Shown: positions 56,503 to 64,000 of the stretch, piece after piece
Numbering within the stretch: the stretch's first letter is position 1
Layout: each line of letters begins with the position of its first letter
From: Verrucomicrobiales bacterium
GTDB lineage: Bacteria; Verrucomicrobiota; Verrucomicrobiia; Methylacidiphilales; JAAUTS01
Direction of reading: 5' to 3'
Assembly: GCA_031256975.1 (NCBI GenBank)
Contig: JAIRPN010000013.1
Coordinates: 1 to 64,000 of the forward strand
DNA: 64,000 bases
Translations under genes and position numbers: made by a program
The notes under the pieces: generated by a model
Told to the model about the DNA's origin: nothing
What the model saw: the letters and a program-made list of their open reading frames with translations, nothing else
Database searches by the model: none

Positions 56503-57324
56503 TCACTTGGAACCCGGATAATAAAAGGGATTATGGATTTTTTCCAGCGCGATTGTAGTGAGCGGGCCGTGGCCGGGGCACAACAGGGTGTCGTCCGGCA
56601 GGCTGTAAATATTTTGCAGGTTGGTGGTTAGCGCCTCGCGATACGAGACGGCGCCGCCGCCCATGGAACCGGCGAACACGGCGTCACCGACCACGGCGAC
56701 CGTTTTTTCCAGTCCGCTAATGACGAAAGTGGTGCCGTCGGCGGCGTGGCCGGTGGTTTGGCGGGTTTCCACCGTCAGCGTACCGAATTGGAATTTGTCA
56801 CCCCAGTCGAACAACTTCACGCCGCCGATGTCGCCGTTCTTGTGCACGAAAGTCGGGGCGCCGCTGGCGATCTGGACTTGCGGCAGGCAGTCGATGTGGT
56901 CGCCGTGGGTGTGGGTGATGAAGATGTATTTGAGGGAGAGCTTTTTCTCATCGAGGAAATTCAGGATGGTTGACGGATGAGTGCCGGTGTCGAACAACGC
57001 AGCCTCGCCATTAGCGGGGTCCCAGATGATGTAACAGTTTACTGTCATGTCGCCACCGAATGGTGAAGTCAATTGGTACACGCCGAGGATATTGGCGGCA
57101 TGCGGATACCAGTTTTTGCTGCCGCTTTCAAGCAGGGCGGCCGGGTTCAGGTTTAGCGCCTTGGCGATCTTTGACGCGGCGTGTTCGTCAAATTCGCCGC
57201 CGCGAGCGGCGCGTACCTCGGCAATGGATAATTTGGTCGCCTGCGACAAATCCAAGTCCATCACGCCAAGCCCGCGCATGGCCTTGCCGATGATGTCTCC
57301 GTAACCGTCTTCCAATGGCAGCAT
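56503..57324 (-). CDS. MBL-fold metallo-hydrolase with N-terminal Xre-like helix-turn-helix
   Basis: 273 residues. Residues 1-65 form a helical unit (DLSQATKLSIAEVRAARGG, HAASKIAKALNLNPAALLE) like an Xre HTH. The rest is a metallo-beta-lactamase fold: HTHGDHIDC (about 137-145), TTGHAADG, VVGDAVFAG and CPGHG, giving the usual dinuclear metal ligands. A glyoxalase II-like or other hydrolase is possible. The HTH may be a substrate-binding or regulatory module rather than a DNA binder. It is upstream of, and probably coupled to, the SYLF gene. Confidence 0.82.
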   Translation of the reverse strand: MLPLEDGYGDIIGKAMRGLGVMDLDLSQATKLSIAEVRAARGGEFDEHAASKIAKALNLNPAALLESGSKNWYPHAANILGVYQLTSPFGGDMTVNCYIIWDPANGEAALFDTGTHPSTILNFLDEKKLSLKYIFITHTHGDHIDCLPQVQIASGAPTFVHKNGDIGGVKLFDWGDKFQFGTLTVETRQTTGHAADGTTFVISGLEKTVAVVGDAVFAGSMGGGAVSYREALTTNLQNIYSLPDDTLLCPGHGPLTTIALEKIHNPFYYPGSK

Positions 57325-57376
57325 GGATTCAGTTTAAACCACAACAGGAGGAAAACACGGAAAAAATCACAGCAGT

Positions 57377-58048
57377 TCAATCGCCGTTGCGGATATCCGC
57401 CAGCTTTTGGGTGCTGTAACGAATTTCGGAAAACGTGGTCTTGCACAATTCGCCGCGGGGAGATTGGGACAGGAAGCCGATCCGGAAATTGTGTTTGGGA
57501 TCGAGACGGAAGTAGCGCAGCATGTTCCAGTGCTTGCCGTCGAGCGAATAGTGGAAGGCATAAGCGCCGTTGCCGAGTCCGGCGATGCGGGCATAAATTT
57601 CGTTGCCCTGGATGAGTTCGTGGTTGTTGTCGTCGGAGAACTCGTTGTTTACCACGGAAACCAACATCGGTTTGAGTTGCGGGGTGTATTCAAAACAGAG
57701 TTTGGCCCATTGTTTGGCGTCGGCGTAGATCATCAGGACGCCGGCGTCGAATACCGCATTGAAATCCACTTTGATTTTACAGCTGAACAGGAAGGTTTCA
57801 TCGGGCTTGAATAAGGCGATTGGTGCGGAGTCGGCCTGGCTCTGGCCCTGCGGGTCGACGAACAGGCGGGAACCCTTGCCGCCGGTGATGGTTAGCGTGT
57901 CGCCGGTGCTTTTCCAGTCCAATGGCGTGTTATACCAGTTTAATTCCTGCGGAATGGCGTTTAGCTTGAAGTTTTTTGCGGTTTGTTCCGACTGGCACGA
58001 GGTGCCGATCACCAGCAGGAGACACAGGGGGAGTAGTTTCATGCTCAT
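57377..58048 (-). CDS. DUF1349 domain lipoprotein
   Basis: 223 residues. The lipobox IGTSC near residue 18 predicts a lipid-anchored protein. The mature domain is a beta sandwich of the DUF1349 (concanavalin-like) type: LTITGGKGSRLFVDPQG, FLFSCKIKVDFNAVFDAGVL, MIYADAKQWAKLCFEYT and WNMLRYFRLDPK, ending in RIGFLSQSPRG. Relatives bind carbohydrates or act in polysaccharide catabolism; no catalytic motif is seen. It is a stand-alone gene on the minus strand between the MBL and PfkB genes. Confidence 0.75.
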   Translation of the reverse strand: MSMKLLPLCLLLVIGTSCQSEQTAKNFKLNAIPQELNWYNTPLDWKSTGDTLTITGGKGSRLFVDPQGQSQADSAPIALFKPDETFLFSCKIKVDFNAVFDAGVLMIYADAKQWAKLCFEYTPQLKPMLVSVVNNEFSDDNNHELIQGNEIYARIAGLGNGAYAFHYSLDGKHWNMLRYFRLDPKHNFRIGFLSQSPRGELCKTTFSEIRYSTQKLADIRNGD

Positions 58049-58085
58049 GAAACCACTGTGCCAGCCGGTGGTGATTATTCAATTG

Positions 58086-59075
58086 TTAAATCGCGGCGAT
58101 TTGCCTTTTGATCTCAACCCAGCGCGCCTCGGGAATGCTGGCGCCGACTTGTTGCACGACCTCGGCGCCGAGAATGGCGCCGTAGCGGCCGCTAACGGCG
58201 AGCGGGTTGTTGTTCAGCCAGCCGTACAAAAAACCCGCCAGCCACGAGTCGCCTGCGCCGGTGGTGTCGACCGGATTTTCAACGAGGTTGACGGGAATGC
58301 GGTGGAGTTCGCCGTTAGCGGCGATCAACGAGCCGTTTTTGCCAAGATTCAGCACGGTGGTGTTGCAGTAGTTGCCGAGCGCCAGCGCGGTTTGTTCGGA
58401 GTGGTTCTTGTCGAGGCCGGTGAGCACGGCGGCCTCGTCCTCGTTGGCGACCAGCAGGCTGACGTATTCGGCGAGGATTTGCGGCAACAGTTCGCGGTTG
58501 GCGGTCACGACCTCATGCGAGCCGAGGTCGAGGCTGATGCTGCATCCGGTTTGCTTGGCGCATTTCAGCAGGTGCAGGGCAAGTTCCCGGTTGAACAACA
58601 AGTAGCCCTCGAAATGCGCGTGACGGCAGTTGGCGAAGTCGTCAACGGTGACATCGGCGGGCGACAGAGTCAGCGAGGCGCCGAGGTTGGTGCGCATGGT
58701 GCGCTGTGAATCGGGGGTGACCAGCGCCAGGCAGCGGGCGTTGGGCAGTTCGGCGCGTTTGAAGCGGGTCACATCGACCCCGACCTTGCGGAAATTTTCA
58801 CGGTAGAAATCGGCGGCGGCATCATTGCCGAGCTTGCCGATAAAAGAGGTTTTCAAGCCGAGCCGCGTGGCGCACTGGATGGTGTTGCCGGCGGAACCGC
58901 CGCTGGCCTCGACCGGTGGCGCGGGCAGTTTGCCGAGGATGGAGAACATGATCTCGTCGTTGATCAATTCCATGCCGCCCTTGGCGCCGGAGATTTGCGC
59001 GAGGAAGGTTTCGGGAACTTGTGCCACGCTGTCCACTATGGGAGCGCCGATGCCGATCAGGTCGATTTGAGTCAT
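58086..59075 (-). CDS. PfkB-family carbohydrate/nucleoside kinase (adenosine kinase-like)
   Basis: 329 residues from the ATG at 59075. The N-terminal signature is GIGAPIVDSVAQVP, followed by PVEASGGSAGNTIQCATRLG, the substrate-binding and glycine-rich loop. NTTVLNLGKNGSLI follows. The C-terminal DTTGAGDSWLAGFLYG contains the catalytic base Asp and anion hole. It phosphorylates a sugar or nucleoside with ATP; adenosine kinase and ribokinase are both compatible, with the GGSAGNT form favouring the adenosine-kinase side. It is divergent from a TIG-like gene. Confidence 0.87.
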   Translation of the reverse strand: MTQIDLIGIGAPIVDSVAQVPETFLAQISGAKGGMELINDEIMFSILGKLPAPPVEASGGSAGNTIQCATRLGLKTSFIGKLGNDAAADFYRENFRKVGVDVTRFKRAELPNARCLALVTPDSQRTMRTNLGASLTLSPADVTVDDFANCRHAHFEGYLLFNRELALHLLKCAKQTGCSISLDLGSHEVVTANRELLPQILAEYVSLLVANEDEAAVLTGLDKNHSEQTALALGNYCNTTVLNLGKNGSLIAANGELHRIPVNLVENPVDTTGAGDSWLAGFLYGWLNNNPLAVSGRYGAILGAEVVQQVGASIPEARWVEIKRQIAAI

Positions 59076-59186
59076 ATGAATGCTTTCGGTTTGCGGTGTC
59101 CGGTTGCCAGTGAACACAGCAGGTGCCGAAAATATGCGGAAAACTGAAAACTGGAAACCGAAAACTTTTGTGGCAATGTAGGGGGT

Positions 59187-59954
59187 ATGAAAAGCTGGCT
59201 ATTAGCGGTGATGGTTTCCCTGTTCGCCATTAGCGTCCAGGCGCAGACCACCATCGTGGAGTTGATTCCGCCCAAGGTGAATTTGCAGACCAACGGCCTG
59301 CAAATCCCGGTGGTGGTGCGCGGCAACAATCTGAATAAAGTCAAAAAGGCGGAGGCCTGGTATGAGGGCCAGCCGGACAGTTATATCTTCGCCCAGCTGG
59401 GAACGCCGAGCGCCAACCGGGTTTCGGTGACGCTAATCGCCAGGCCCGATTCGCCAATCGGTTCGCTGCACCAGCTGCGTTTCCTGCTGGAAGACGGCAG
59501 TATTCTGAACGTGCCGCTGCCGTTACGAATTGTCGCCAACGGCGATCCCGATGCCACCCAGCCCGACACCGCCGCCAAGCTTGAGCAGAACGTGGAAAAA
59601 AGCGGCCAGCGCAAGGTGATCGAATCGAACAAGGCGCCGATTGTTACCGCTACGGTCCCGAAACCCCTGTATGTGGTGCCGAACGGGCAGGTGCAGACGC
59701 TAACCTTCAAGGGGCTGAATCTTGACCAGGTAGTCTCGGTTCGCATCCGCAAAGCCGACACTCCGCCGCGTTACCGCAACAAGGAAGGCGAATTGCCGTT
59801 CCGTCACGTCAAGGACGGGCTGGAAGTCGATGTGGTTTCCACGCCCGATACGCCGATTGGCACCAAGTATTGCATCGATTTGCTATTGGAAGGAAATTAT
59901 CTGGCGGGGACATTGACTTTCCCGATTCAAAATCCGCCAAGTCCGGGGCGCTAA
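59187..59954 (+). CDS. Secreted protein with two immunoglobulin-like (TIG/IPT-type) domains
   Basis: 255 residues. A signal peptide ends near ISVQA. Two similar beta domains follow: one at about residues 22-115 (VELIPPKVNLQTNGLQIPVV, then RGNNLNKVKKAEAWY and SPIGSLHQLRFLL) and one at about 150-245 (VPKPLYVVPNGQVQTLTF, then KGLNLDQVVSVRIRKAD and TPIGTKYCIDLLL). A charged linker joins them. The repeated G-N-L-x-V pattern is that of IPT/TIG folds used for protein or glycan binding. No enzymatic motif is present. The function is unknown. Confidence 0.6.
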   Translation: MKSWLLAVMVSLFAISVQAQTTIVELIPPKVNLQTNGLQIPVVVRGNNLNKVKKAEAWYEGQPDSYIFAQLGTPSANRVSVTLIARPDSPIGSLHQLRFLLEDGSILNVPLPLRIVANGDPDATQPDTAAKLEQNVEKSGQRKVIESNKAPIVTATVPKPLYVVPNGQVQTLTFKGLNLDQVVSVRIRKADTPPRYRNKEGELPFRHVKDGLEVDVVSTPDTPIGTKYCIDLLLEGNYLAGTLTFPIQNPPSPGR

Positions 59955-59965
59955 CGGTAAGCTTT

Positions 59966-60030
59966 TATCGCAGAGGCGCGGAGACGCTGAGTTTTAAAAT
60001 CTCCGTGTCCCCGCGCCTCCGCGGTTAATT
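59966..60030. repeat. CCGCAGAG-type dispersed repeat (copy 3)
   Basis: TCGCAGAGGCGCGGAGACG at 59968 and CTCCGTGTCCCCGCGCCTCC at 60001 form the inverted arms. The right arm ends GCGGTTAAT and supplies the stop codon (TAA) of the cca gene read on the minus strand. Confidence 0.7.
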
Positions 60031-61380
60031 TTTTTTTGCCAATTCTTTGGCGCGTAACAAAGCTTCCTCACGGTTGGCAAACTTGCCTTCAAGCTGTTCG
60101 TCCATGAGCAGCGTCAGGAGTTTGCCCAATTCTTTGCCGGGTTTGGCACCGAGTTTTATCAGGTCGTGGCCGGTGATTAGCGGCTTGGGTTTGACTTCCT
60201 CGGCGGAGTAGGTGGCGCGTTTTTCCTTGAGGAATTCGTAGATGTCAAGCAGGCCGTGGCTGCTGCTGCAATCGAGGCGGTGCAGTTCGAGTTCCTGTTC
60301 GAACCAGGGACGGGCGAGGAAACGCTTCAGCGTGCTGAGCCGCATGTTCGGCGCGTCCTTGAACATCATGTGCCCGGCGACGCACATTTTGACCGCCTCG
60401 ATCTGGTCGTTGGAAAAGCGCAGGCGGCGCAGAATTTTTTCGGCCTTGCTGGCGCCGACGGCCTCGTGGCCGTTGAAGCGGATGCGGCCGGTCTCATCGA
60501 CCGAATAGGTGTCGGGCTTGGCGATGTCATGCAGCAGGACGCTAAAGGCGAGGATCAGGTCGGGATGCGGCGCAAGACCTTCGATCATCATGCGGGTGTG
60601 CACGAACACGTCGCCCTCGGGATGGAACTGCGGGGGCTGTTGTACGCCCTTGAGCAGCTCGATTTCCGGCAGCCAGATGAAGAACAGGCCGGATTTGTCG
60701 AGCAGGTCGAAGGCCTTGAGCGGATTGGCGCTGCACAAGGATTTGATCAGTTCGTCGCGCACGCGCTCGGGAGCGAGGTCCTTGGTTTTGTGCGACATGG
60801 CGGTTAGCGTCCGCCAGGTTTCATCCTCGATGGCGAAGTCCAGTTCGGAGGCAAAGCGCACGGCGCGGAATATGCGCAGATGGTCCTCGGTGAAGCGTGC
60901 CGACGGTTTGCCGATGCAGCGCAGGGTCTTGGTTTCAAGATCGCTGCGGCCGTTGACGTAATCGATGACTTGGTTCTTGAGCGGATCGAAGAACAGCCCG
61001 TTGACGGTGAAATCGCGGCGTTGCGCGTCCTCGGCGGCGGTGGTGAAGGTCACGCTCTCGGGACGTCGTCCGTCCTGGTAAGCGCCGTCCTTGCGGAAGG
61101 TGGCGATTTCGAAAACATGCTGGCCCTGCATGACGCGGACCACGCCGAAGCTCTTGCCCTGCAAATCGGTGACGCGCGGGAACAAATCCTGCACCTGGTC
61201 GGGCGTCGCGCTGGTGGCGATGTCGATGTCCTTTTCCTTGCGGCCGAGCAGGGCGTCACGCACCCAGCCGCCGGCGTAATAGGCGCTGTGTCCGGCGCCA
61301 GTCAGCGTGCGGATGATCTCGCGGGCGCTGGCCGTTAGCGGTGTGTCGGGTGCGTCTAAGTAATAAGTGTCGGGTGGCAT
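60025..61380 (-). CDS. cca: CCA-adding enzyme / tRNA nucleotidyltransferase
   Basis: 451 residues. The nucleotidyltransferase head has YYAGGWVRDALLG and the paired Asp motif KDIDIATSATP, then RRDFTVNGLFFDP and the nucleotide-recognition helix PSARFTEDHLRIFRAVRFA. A C-terminal HD domain (VLLHDIAKPDT and EAVGASKAEKILRRLRFSN) follows. It repairs or adds the 3' CCA of tRNA; poly(A) polymerase I-like activity is less likely. The last residues (ELAKKN) and the stop are read from repeat copy 3. It is monocistronic. Confidence 0.93.
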   Translation of the reverse strand: MPPDTYYLDAPDTPLTASAREIIRTLTGAGHSAYYAGGWVRDALLGRKEKDIDIATSATPDQVQDLFPRVTDLQGKSFGVVRVMQGQHVFEIATFRKDGAYQDGRRPESVTFTTAAEDAQRRDFTVNGLFFDPLKNQVIDYVNGRSDLETKTLRCIGKPSARFTEDHLRIFRAVRFASELDFAIEDETWRTLTAMSHKTKDLAPERVRDELIKSLCSANPLKAFDLLDKSGLFFIWLPEIELLKGVQQPPQFHPEGDVFVHTRMMIEGLAPHPDLILAFSVLLHDIAKPDTYSVDETGRIRFNGHEAVGASKAEKILRRLRFSNDQIEAVKMCVAGHMMFKDAPNMRLSTLKRFLARPWFEQELELHRLDCSSSHGLLDIYEFLKEKRATYSAEEVKPKPLITGHDLIKLGAKPGKELGKLLTLLMDEQLEGKFANREEALLRAKELAKKN

Positions 61381-61399
61381 GCGGTGGTTGGCGTCTGAT

Positions 61400-61440
61400 T
61401 GAACGTGAATTTACACGAATCCGGCGCGAATTTACACGAA
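61400..61440. repeat. GAATTTACACGAA tandem pair, intergenic
   Basis: GTGAATTTACACGAAT and GCGAATTTACACGAA form a tandem pair separated by a few bases between cca and the flippase-like gene. It resembles another short dispersed family. One copy only is present here. Confidence 0.4.
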
Positions 61441-61451
61441 GAAGATTGGTT

Positions 61452-62447
61452 TTAAGGATTGCTGGTGTGGGCCTTCAATTTGTGGGAGTAACCGAGGTAA
61501 ATGATGCCGCCAATGGCGCTCCAGGTCAGCGTCAGCCCGAGAAACATGGTGGAGCAGGCCAGCGCGGTGGCCTCGGTGACGGGTTCGCCATGGCGGGTGA
61601 CCGCGAAGATCGGGAACAACGTGACAAAGGCCCATTCGCGCAGGCCGTGACCGCTGACGCTAATGGGAAGGGCGATGGCGCAAAGCACAATGGAGAAGAT
61701 GATGGTCATTTGCGCGTAGCTGATGTCGAGTTCGAAGGCGCGGCCAATCAGGTAGCCGGTGCTCAGGATGAAACAGACCGAGATCAGCGCGTAAAAGACG
61801 GCCATTAGCGTGGGACGCAGGGCTTTGCCGTGGGCGTGGAAGCCGGCATACAGCGATTCGAAAATTTCCCGTTTGGGCATTTTTTGCCAAAGGCGATGGA
61901 ATACCGGCGGCAATTTGTGCAAGGGAAACAGCCACAGGAAGGCGAGACCGATGAACACGCAGGCCAGCAAAGCCGCTAATAGCGAGACGATAACGAAGGC
62001 TTCGCGGTTAGCGGCGATTTTTTCAAACTGCCAAGGTATCAGCAGGAAAGTCATGAACAAAATGGTGGCCAAGCCGAGCACGCGGTCGAGCAGTACCGCC
62101 AGCACCGCGCGTTCCTTCAGGTTGGGGGTTTGGCGGACGATGTAGTAAGCCTTGATCACGTCGCCGCCGACACTGCCCGGCAGGAACTGGTTGAAGAACA
62201 GGCCGATCATGGTGATCAGCCAGGTTTGCGACAAAGTCGGGTTGACGTGCTGCACGCGCAGCAAATTGCGCCAGCGCAGCGCCTGGGTGACGGTGCTGAT
62301 GCCGATGCAGAAAAACCCGGCCACCAGCCAGTGGACTTGCATGTTGCGCAGTTCATTGGCGAAGGCATGCCAGTCGAGGCGGCGGAAAATGATCGCGAGG
62401 ATGGTGAGGGTGACGGCTAGTTTGACGTAATTCTTCCAGTCTTTCAT
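61452..62447 (-). CDS. AglD2/LPG-synthase TM-domain (UPF0104) membrane protein
   Basis: 331 residues from the ATG at 62447; 32 upstream codons overlap the next gene and are unlikely. About eight membrane helices are present, with the family's motif in NQFLPGSVGGDVIKAYYIVR (near residue 90) and SGHGLREWAFVTLFPIF near residue 270. These lysylphosphatidylglycerol-synthase transmembrane-like proteins are thought to flip lipid-linked substrates. It lies 11 bp downstream of the TIM-barrel gene and is probably in its operon. Confidence 0.86.
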   Translation of the reverse strand: MKDWKNYVKLAVTLTILAIIFRRLDWHAFANELRNMQVHWLVAGFFCIGISTVTQALRWRNLLRVQHVNPTLSQTWLITMIGLFFNQFLPGSVGGDVIKAYYIVRQTPNLKERAVLAVLLDRVLGLATILFMTFLLIPWQFEKIAANREAFVIVSLLAALLACVFIGLAFLWLFPLHKLPPVFHRLWQKMPKREIFESLYAGFHAHGKALRPTLMAVFYALISVCFILSTGYLIGRAFELDISYAQMTIIFSIVLCAIALPISVSGHGLREWAFVTLFPIFAVTRHGEPVTEATALACSTMFLGLTLTWSAIGGIIYLGYSHKLKAHTSNP

Positions 62448-62458
62448 GCGGGATGGGT

Positions 62459-63376
62459 TCAGGCTTGGTTGTGGGATTTCCACCACGCCAATGACGAGAG
62501 GACTTTTTCCTTCTTCACGCGCGGGGAGAGTTCCAGCACGCAAAGGGTGTTCTTGGCCATGAGCGGCAGGAAATTTTTGAAGGGGATTTCACCGTCGCCC
62601 AAGGCGAGATGGTCGCGGTCGGGGGCTTTGAAGTCTTGCAAATGACAGCCCAGCAGGCGCGGCTGGCGTTTGCGGAATTCGGTTTCGTGGTCGAGGAAGC
62701 CAAGGGCGTCCTTTTGCGCACTGTGGCCGAAGTCATGCCAATAACCGGCCTGGGGGAATTCGCCGAACAGCAAGTCCCATTGGTTTTCCAGCGGGATTTC
62801 CTCGACTGCTTCGCGCGATTCGAAGCCGAGTTTGACCTTTTTGTCGTTAGCGTGTTGGCAGATTTCAGCAAGGCACTCTTTCAAGCGCGGCCAGGCGGCG
62901 GGAAACAGTTCCTCATGTTCGCTGACGGCGCCGATTTTTTTCCGCACATAGGCGCGGGAGCCGAGCTTGCCCTTGGCCATTAGCGCGGCCAGTTCGTGAT
63001 TGCGGTGGCGTTGGCGCAGGGAACCGAGATGCAGGACCACGGCCTTGGCGCCGAACTTGGCGGCGTGGTCGATGGTTTCCTTGGTTAATTTCACTGCCAT
63101 TGTGCGGCGGGATTGGCGCGGGTCGGTGAATTCGTAGCAGTTTGGCGAGGCTTTGAGAAAACCCAGCGGCAGCGGGCAGAAGTTGTGCAGCGAGCTAATG
63201 CGGATGATTTTCTGGTCGAGGGCCTTGAGGATGCCGGGCCACAGGCTGTAGCGGATGCCGTGGCTGAGTTCGGCGGATTTGAAGCCGAGCGTGACCAGTT
63301 CCTCCAGCATGGCGAAACCGTCGTTGTGGCGGGACGAGTTCCAGGAAGTGGAAATGGCAAGTTCGGGCAAACTCAT
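62459..63376 (-). CDS. Sugar phosphate isomerase/epimerase-like TIM barrel
   Basis: 305 residues. The xylose isomerase-like AP endonuclease-2 fold is suggested by ELSHGIRYSLWPGI at the start, VVLHLGSLRQRHRNHE, KLGFESREAVEEIPLE (a metal-ligand Glu), WHDFGHSAQKD with a likely His ligand, and LGCHLQDFKAPDRDHLALGD. Four metal-type residues are plausible, typical of this superfamily. The exact sugar is unknown. The gene heads a two-gene unit with the flippase-like protein; a terminator for the upstream rpsU gene lies just before it. Confidence 0.82.
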   Translation of the reverse strand: MSLPELAISTSWNSSRHNDGFAMLEELVTLGFKSAELSHGIRYSLWPGILKALDQKIIRISSLHNFCPLPLGFLKASPNCYEFTDPRQSRRTMAVKLTKETIDHAAKFGAKAVVLHLGSLRQRHRNHELAALMAKGKLGSRAYVRKKIGAVSEHEELFPAAWPRLKECLAEICQHANDKKVKLGFESREAVEEIPLENQWDLLFGEFPQAGYWHDFGHSAQKDALGFLDHETEFRKRQPRLLGCHLQDFKAPDRDHLALGDGEIPFKNFLPLMAKNTLCVLELSPRVKKEKVLSSLAWWKSHNQA

Positions 63377-63418
63377 GTGAGCGGTTACTTTAACCGTAAT
63401 AGCGGAAAAAAAGACACA

Positions 63419-63447
63419 AAAAAACCCGGCGCGGTCAGCGTCGGGTC
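63419..63447 (-). terminator. Rho-independent terminator after rpsU
   Basis: On the minus strand CCCGACGC pairs with GCGCCGGG (one mismatch, 63438-63445 with 63425-63432), followed by seven T residues. It lies about 20 bp past the rpsU stop. Confidence 0.78.
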
Positions 63448-63465
63448 TTGATGCTTTAAAAACGA

Positions 63466-63654
63466 TTACAGGGAGAAATTACCCCAGTAATTGATCTTCG
63501 GTTCCTTGGCCTTGCGCTTGGCGCGTTCGCTGGGCTTTTCGTAGCTGCGACGGGCGCGGACTTCACGCAGGGTGCCTTCGCGGTCCAGTTTCTTTTTCAG
63601 ACGGCGCAGCGCCTTGTCCACCGATTCACCTTTTTTCAATTTTACTTCTGTCAT
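63466..63654 (-). CDS. rpsU: 30S ribosomal protein bS21
   Basis: 62 residues, highly basic. The start VKLKKGESVDKALRRLKKKL and the RARRSYEKPSERAKRK core are diagnostic of bS21, which sits near the anti-Shine-Dalgarno on the 30S subunit and helps initiation. A GAGAGGTGAT Shine-Dalgarno lies at good distance on the minus strand. The gene has its own terminator. No partner such as dnaG or GatB/Yqey is next to it. Confidence 0.96.
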   Translation of the reverse strand: MTEVKLKKGESVDKALRRLKKKLDREGTLREVRARRSYEKPSERAKRKAKEPKINYWGNFSL

Positions 63655-63853
63655 TACAAATCACCTCTCTCCCGTTAAAAATTCCTTTGGAAGGGAGTGA
63701 AAGCATAAACTATGTACATAATTTATGTCAAATATTTACTTAATATGCTTGTAATCAACAATTTATGCCTGTTAAAGTGGGTCGAATCAGGGCGTTTGGA
63801 CGTTGTTTCCCGTTGGCGGGAGACGGGTGAAAAAGTGCGCTGGAGAAACGAAA

Positions 63854-64000
63854 ATGACGGCTGATTTTTATATCATACTGGGTTTGCTGGCGGTCACCAT
63901 CACCTTGTTTGCGCTGGGCAAGCCGAGAATGGACGCGGTGGCCTTGGTCATGCTGGTGGTTTTGCCGTTTACCGGGGTGCTCGACGTGAAGGAAACGCTG
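63854..64000 (+). CDS. SLC13-type permease, N-terminal fragment
   Basis: 49 residues remain before the right edge. The ATG at 63854 follows GGAGAAACGAAA. The sequence (FYIILGLLAVTITLFALG, then MDAVALVMLVVLPFTGVLD) is two hydrophobic helices with the DAVAL..L..L..TGVL pattern found at the start of SLC13/divalent-anion permeases and TrkA-C-containing relatives. The substrate is unknown. It is divergent from rpsU, with about 200 bp of AT-rich sequence between them in which I see no other gene. Confidence 0.7.
   Translation, partial: MTADFYIILGLLAVTITLFALGKPRMDAVALVMLVVLPFTGVLDVKETL

Noticed and set aside
1..64000. CGCTAAY as a KOPS or Chi-like polar sequence
   Set aside because: Copies are balanced between the two strands by eye count (about 75 each), whereas such words are strand-skewed.
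1..64000. CRISPR arrays, tRNA or rRNA genes
   Set aside because: No regularly spaced direct repeats and no tRNA- or rRNA-like segments were recognised on either strand by eye.

Overview
The window looks like chromosomal DNA from a Gram-negative bacterium, most plausibly Verrucomicrobiota (PVC superphylum). The reasons are a C-terminal outer-membrane barrel fragment at the left edge, several lipobox or signal-peptide proteins, a DUF3999/DUF2339 pair, and a ribonucleotide reductase beta subunit of the Chlamydia-like class Ic type. No rRNA, tRNA, CRISPR array, prophage or complete transposon was recognised. Most of the window is housekeeping sequence; the unusual material is in the repeats, the intergenic regions and a few proteins.

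Layout. 1-5.1 kb is the most accessory part: a barrel fragment, three related small ribbon-helix-helix-like proteins, a frameshifted coupled ORF, a PaaI thioesterase, pdxH, a four-helix-bundle (23S-IVS type) ORF inside a nested inverted repeat, hsp33, and a ClpP-like serine protease with a large helical insertion. 5.2-12.4 kb holds ppc, a YugP-like membrane protease, a NhaD-like antiporter, a sigma-70 factor and a Spy/CpxP-like protein. 12.6-18.2 kb (minus strand) is a cell-envelope and division cluster (ftsK-rodZ-pgsA-DJ-1). 18.2-30.3 kb holds LOG, manA, BrkB, an M32 carboxypeptidase, Nif3, YlbF, recQ and DUF3999/DUF2339. 30.3-37.7 kb holds dnaB with a DnaA-box-like cluster upstream, corA, a Nim-type flavoprotein, a YhiN-like flavoprotein, an EamA transporter and tyrS. 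37.8-42.5 kb holds rpsA and a sulfate ABC importer without its ATPase. 42.5-47.1 kb is a ribonucleotide reductase operon (nrdB-nrdA) behind tandem NrdR boxes and a strongly structured leader. 47.2-64 kb holds a GH2 enzyme, dnaX-ybaB-recR, a thioredoxin, a P1B-4 metal ATPase, SYLF and MBL proteins, a PfkB kinase, cca, a flippase-like membrane protein, a sugar isomerase-like TIM barrel, rpsU and the start of an SLC13 permease.

Two patterns cut across the annotation. First, the heptamer CGCTAAY (complement RTTAGCG) occurs roughly 130 times by eye on both strands, in genes and between them, several times above chance. It is missing from ppc, the ClpP-like gene, the sigma factor gene and rpsA. In places it forms inverted pairs, one of which is a terminator; this resembles DNA-uptake or other genome-architecture words. 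Second, a family of intergenic palindromic elements built from GTGAANN heptads occurs as about 90-bp miniature copies and as one 562-bp copy carrying the four-helix-bundle ORF. The organisation copies that of the intervening sequences of 23S rRNA genes.
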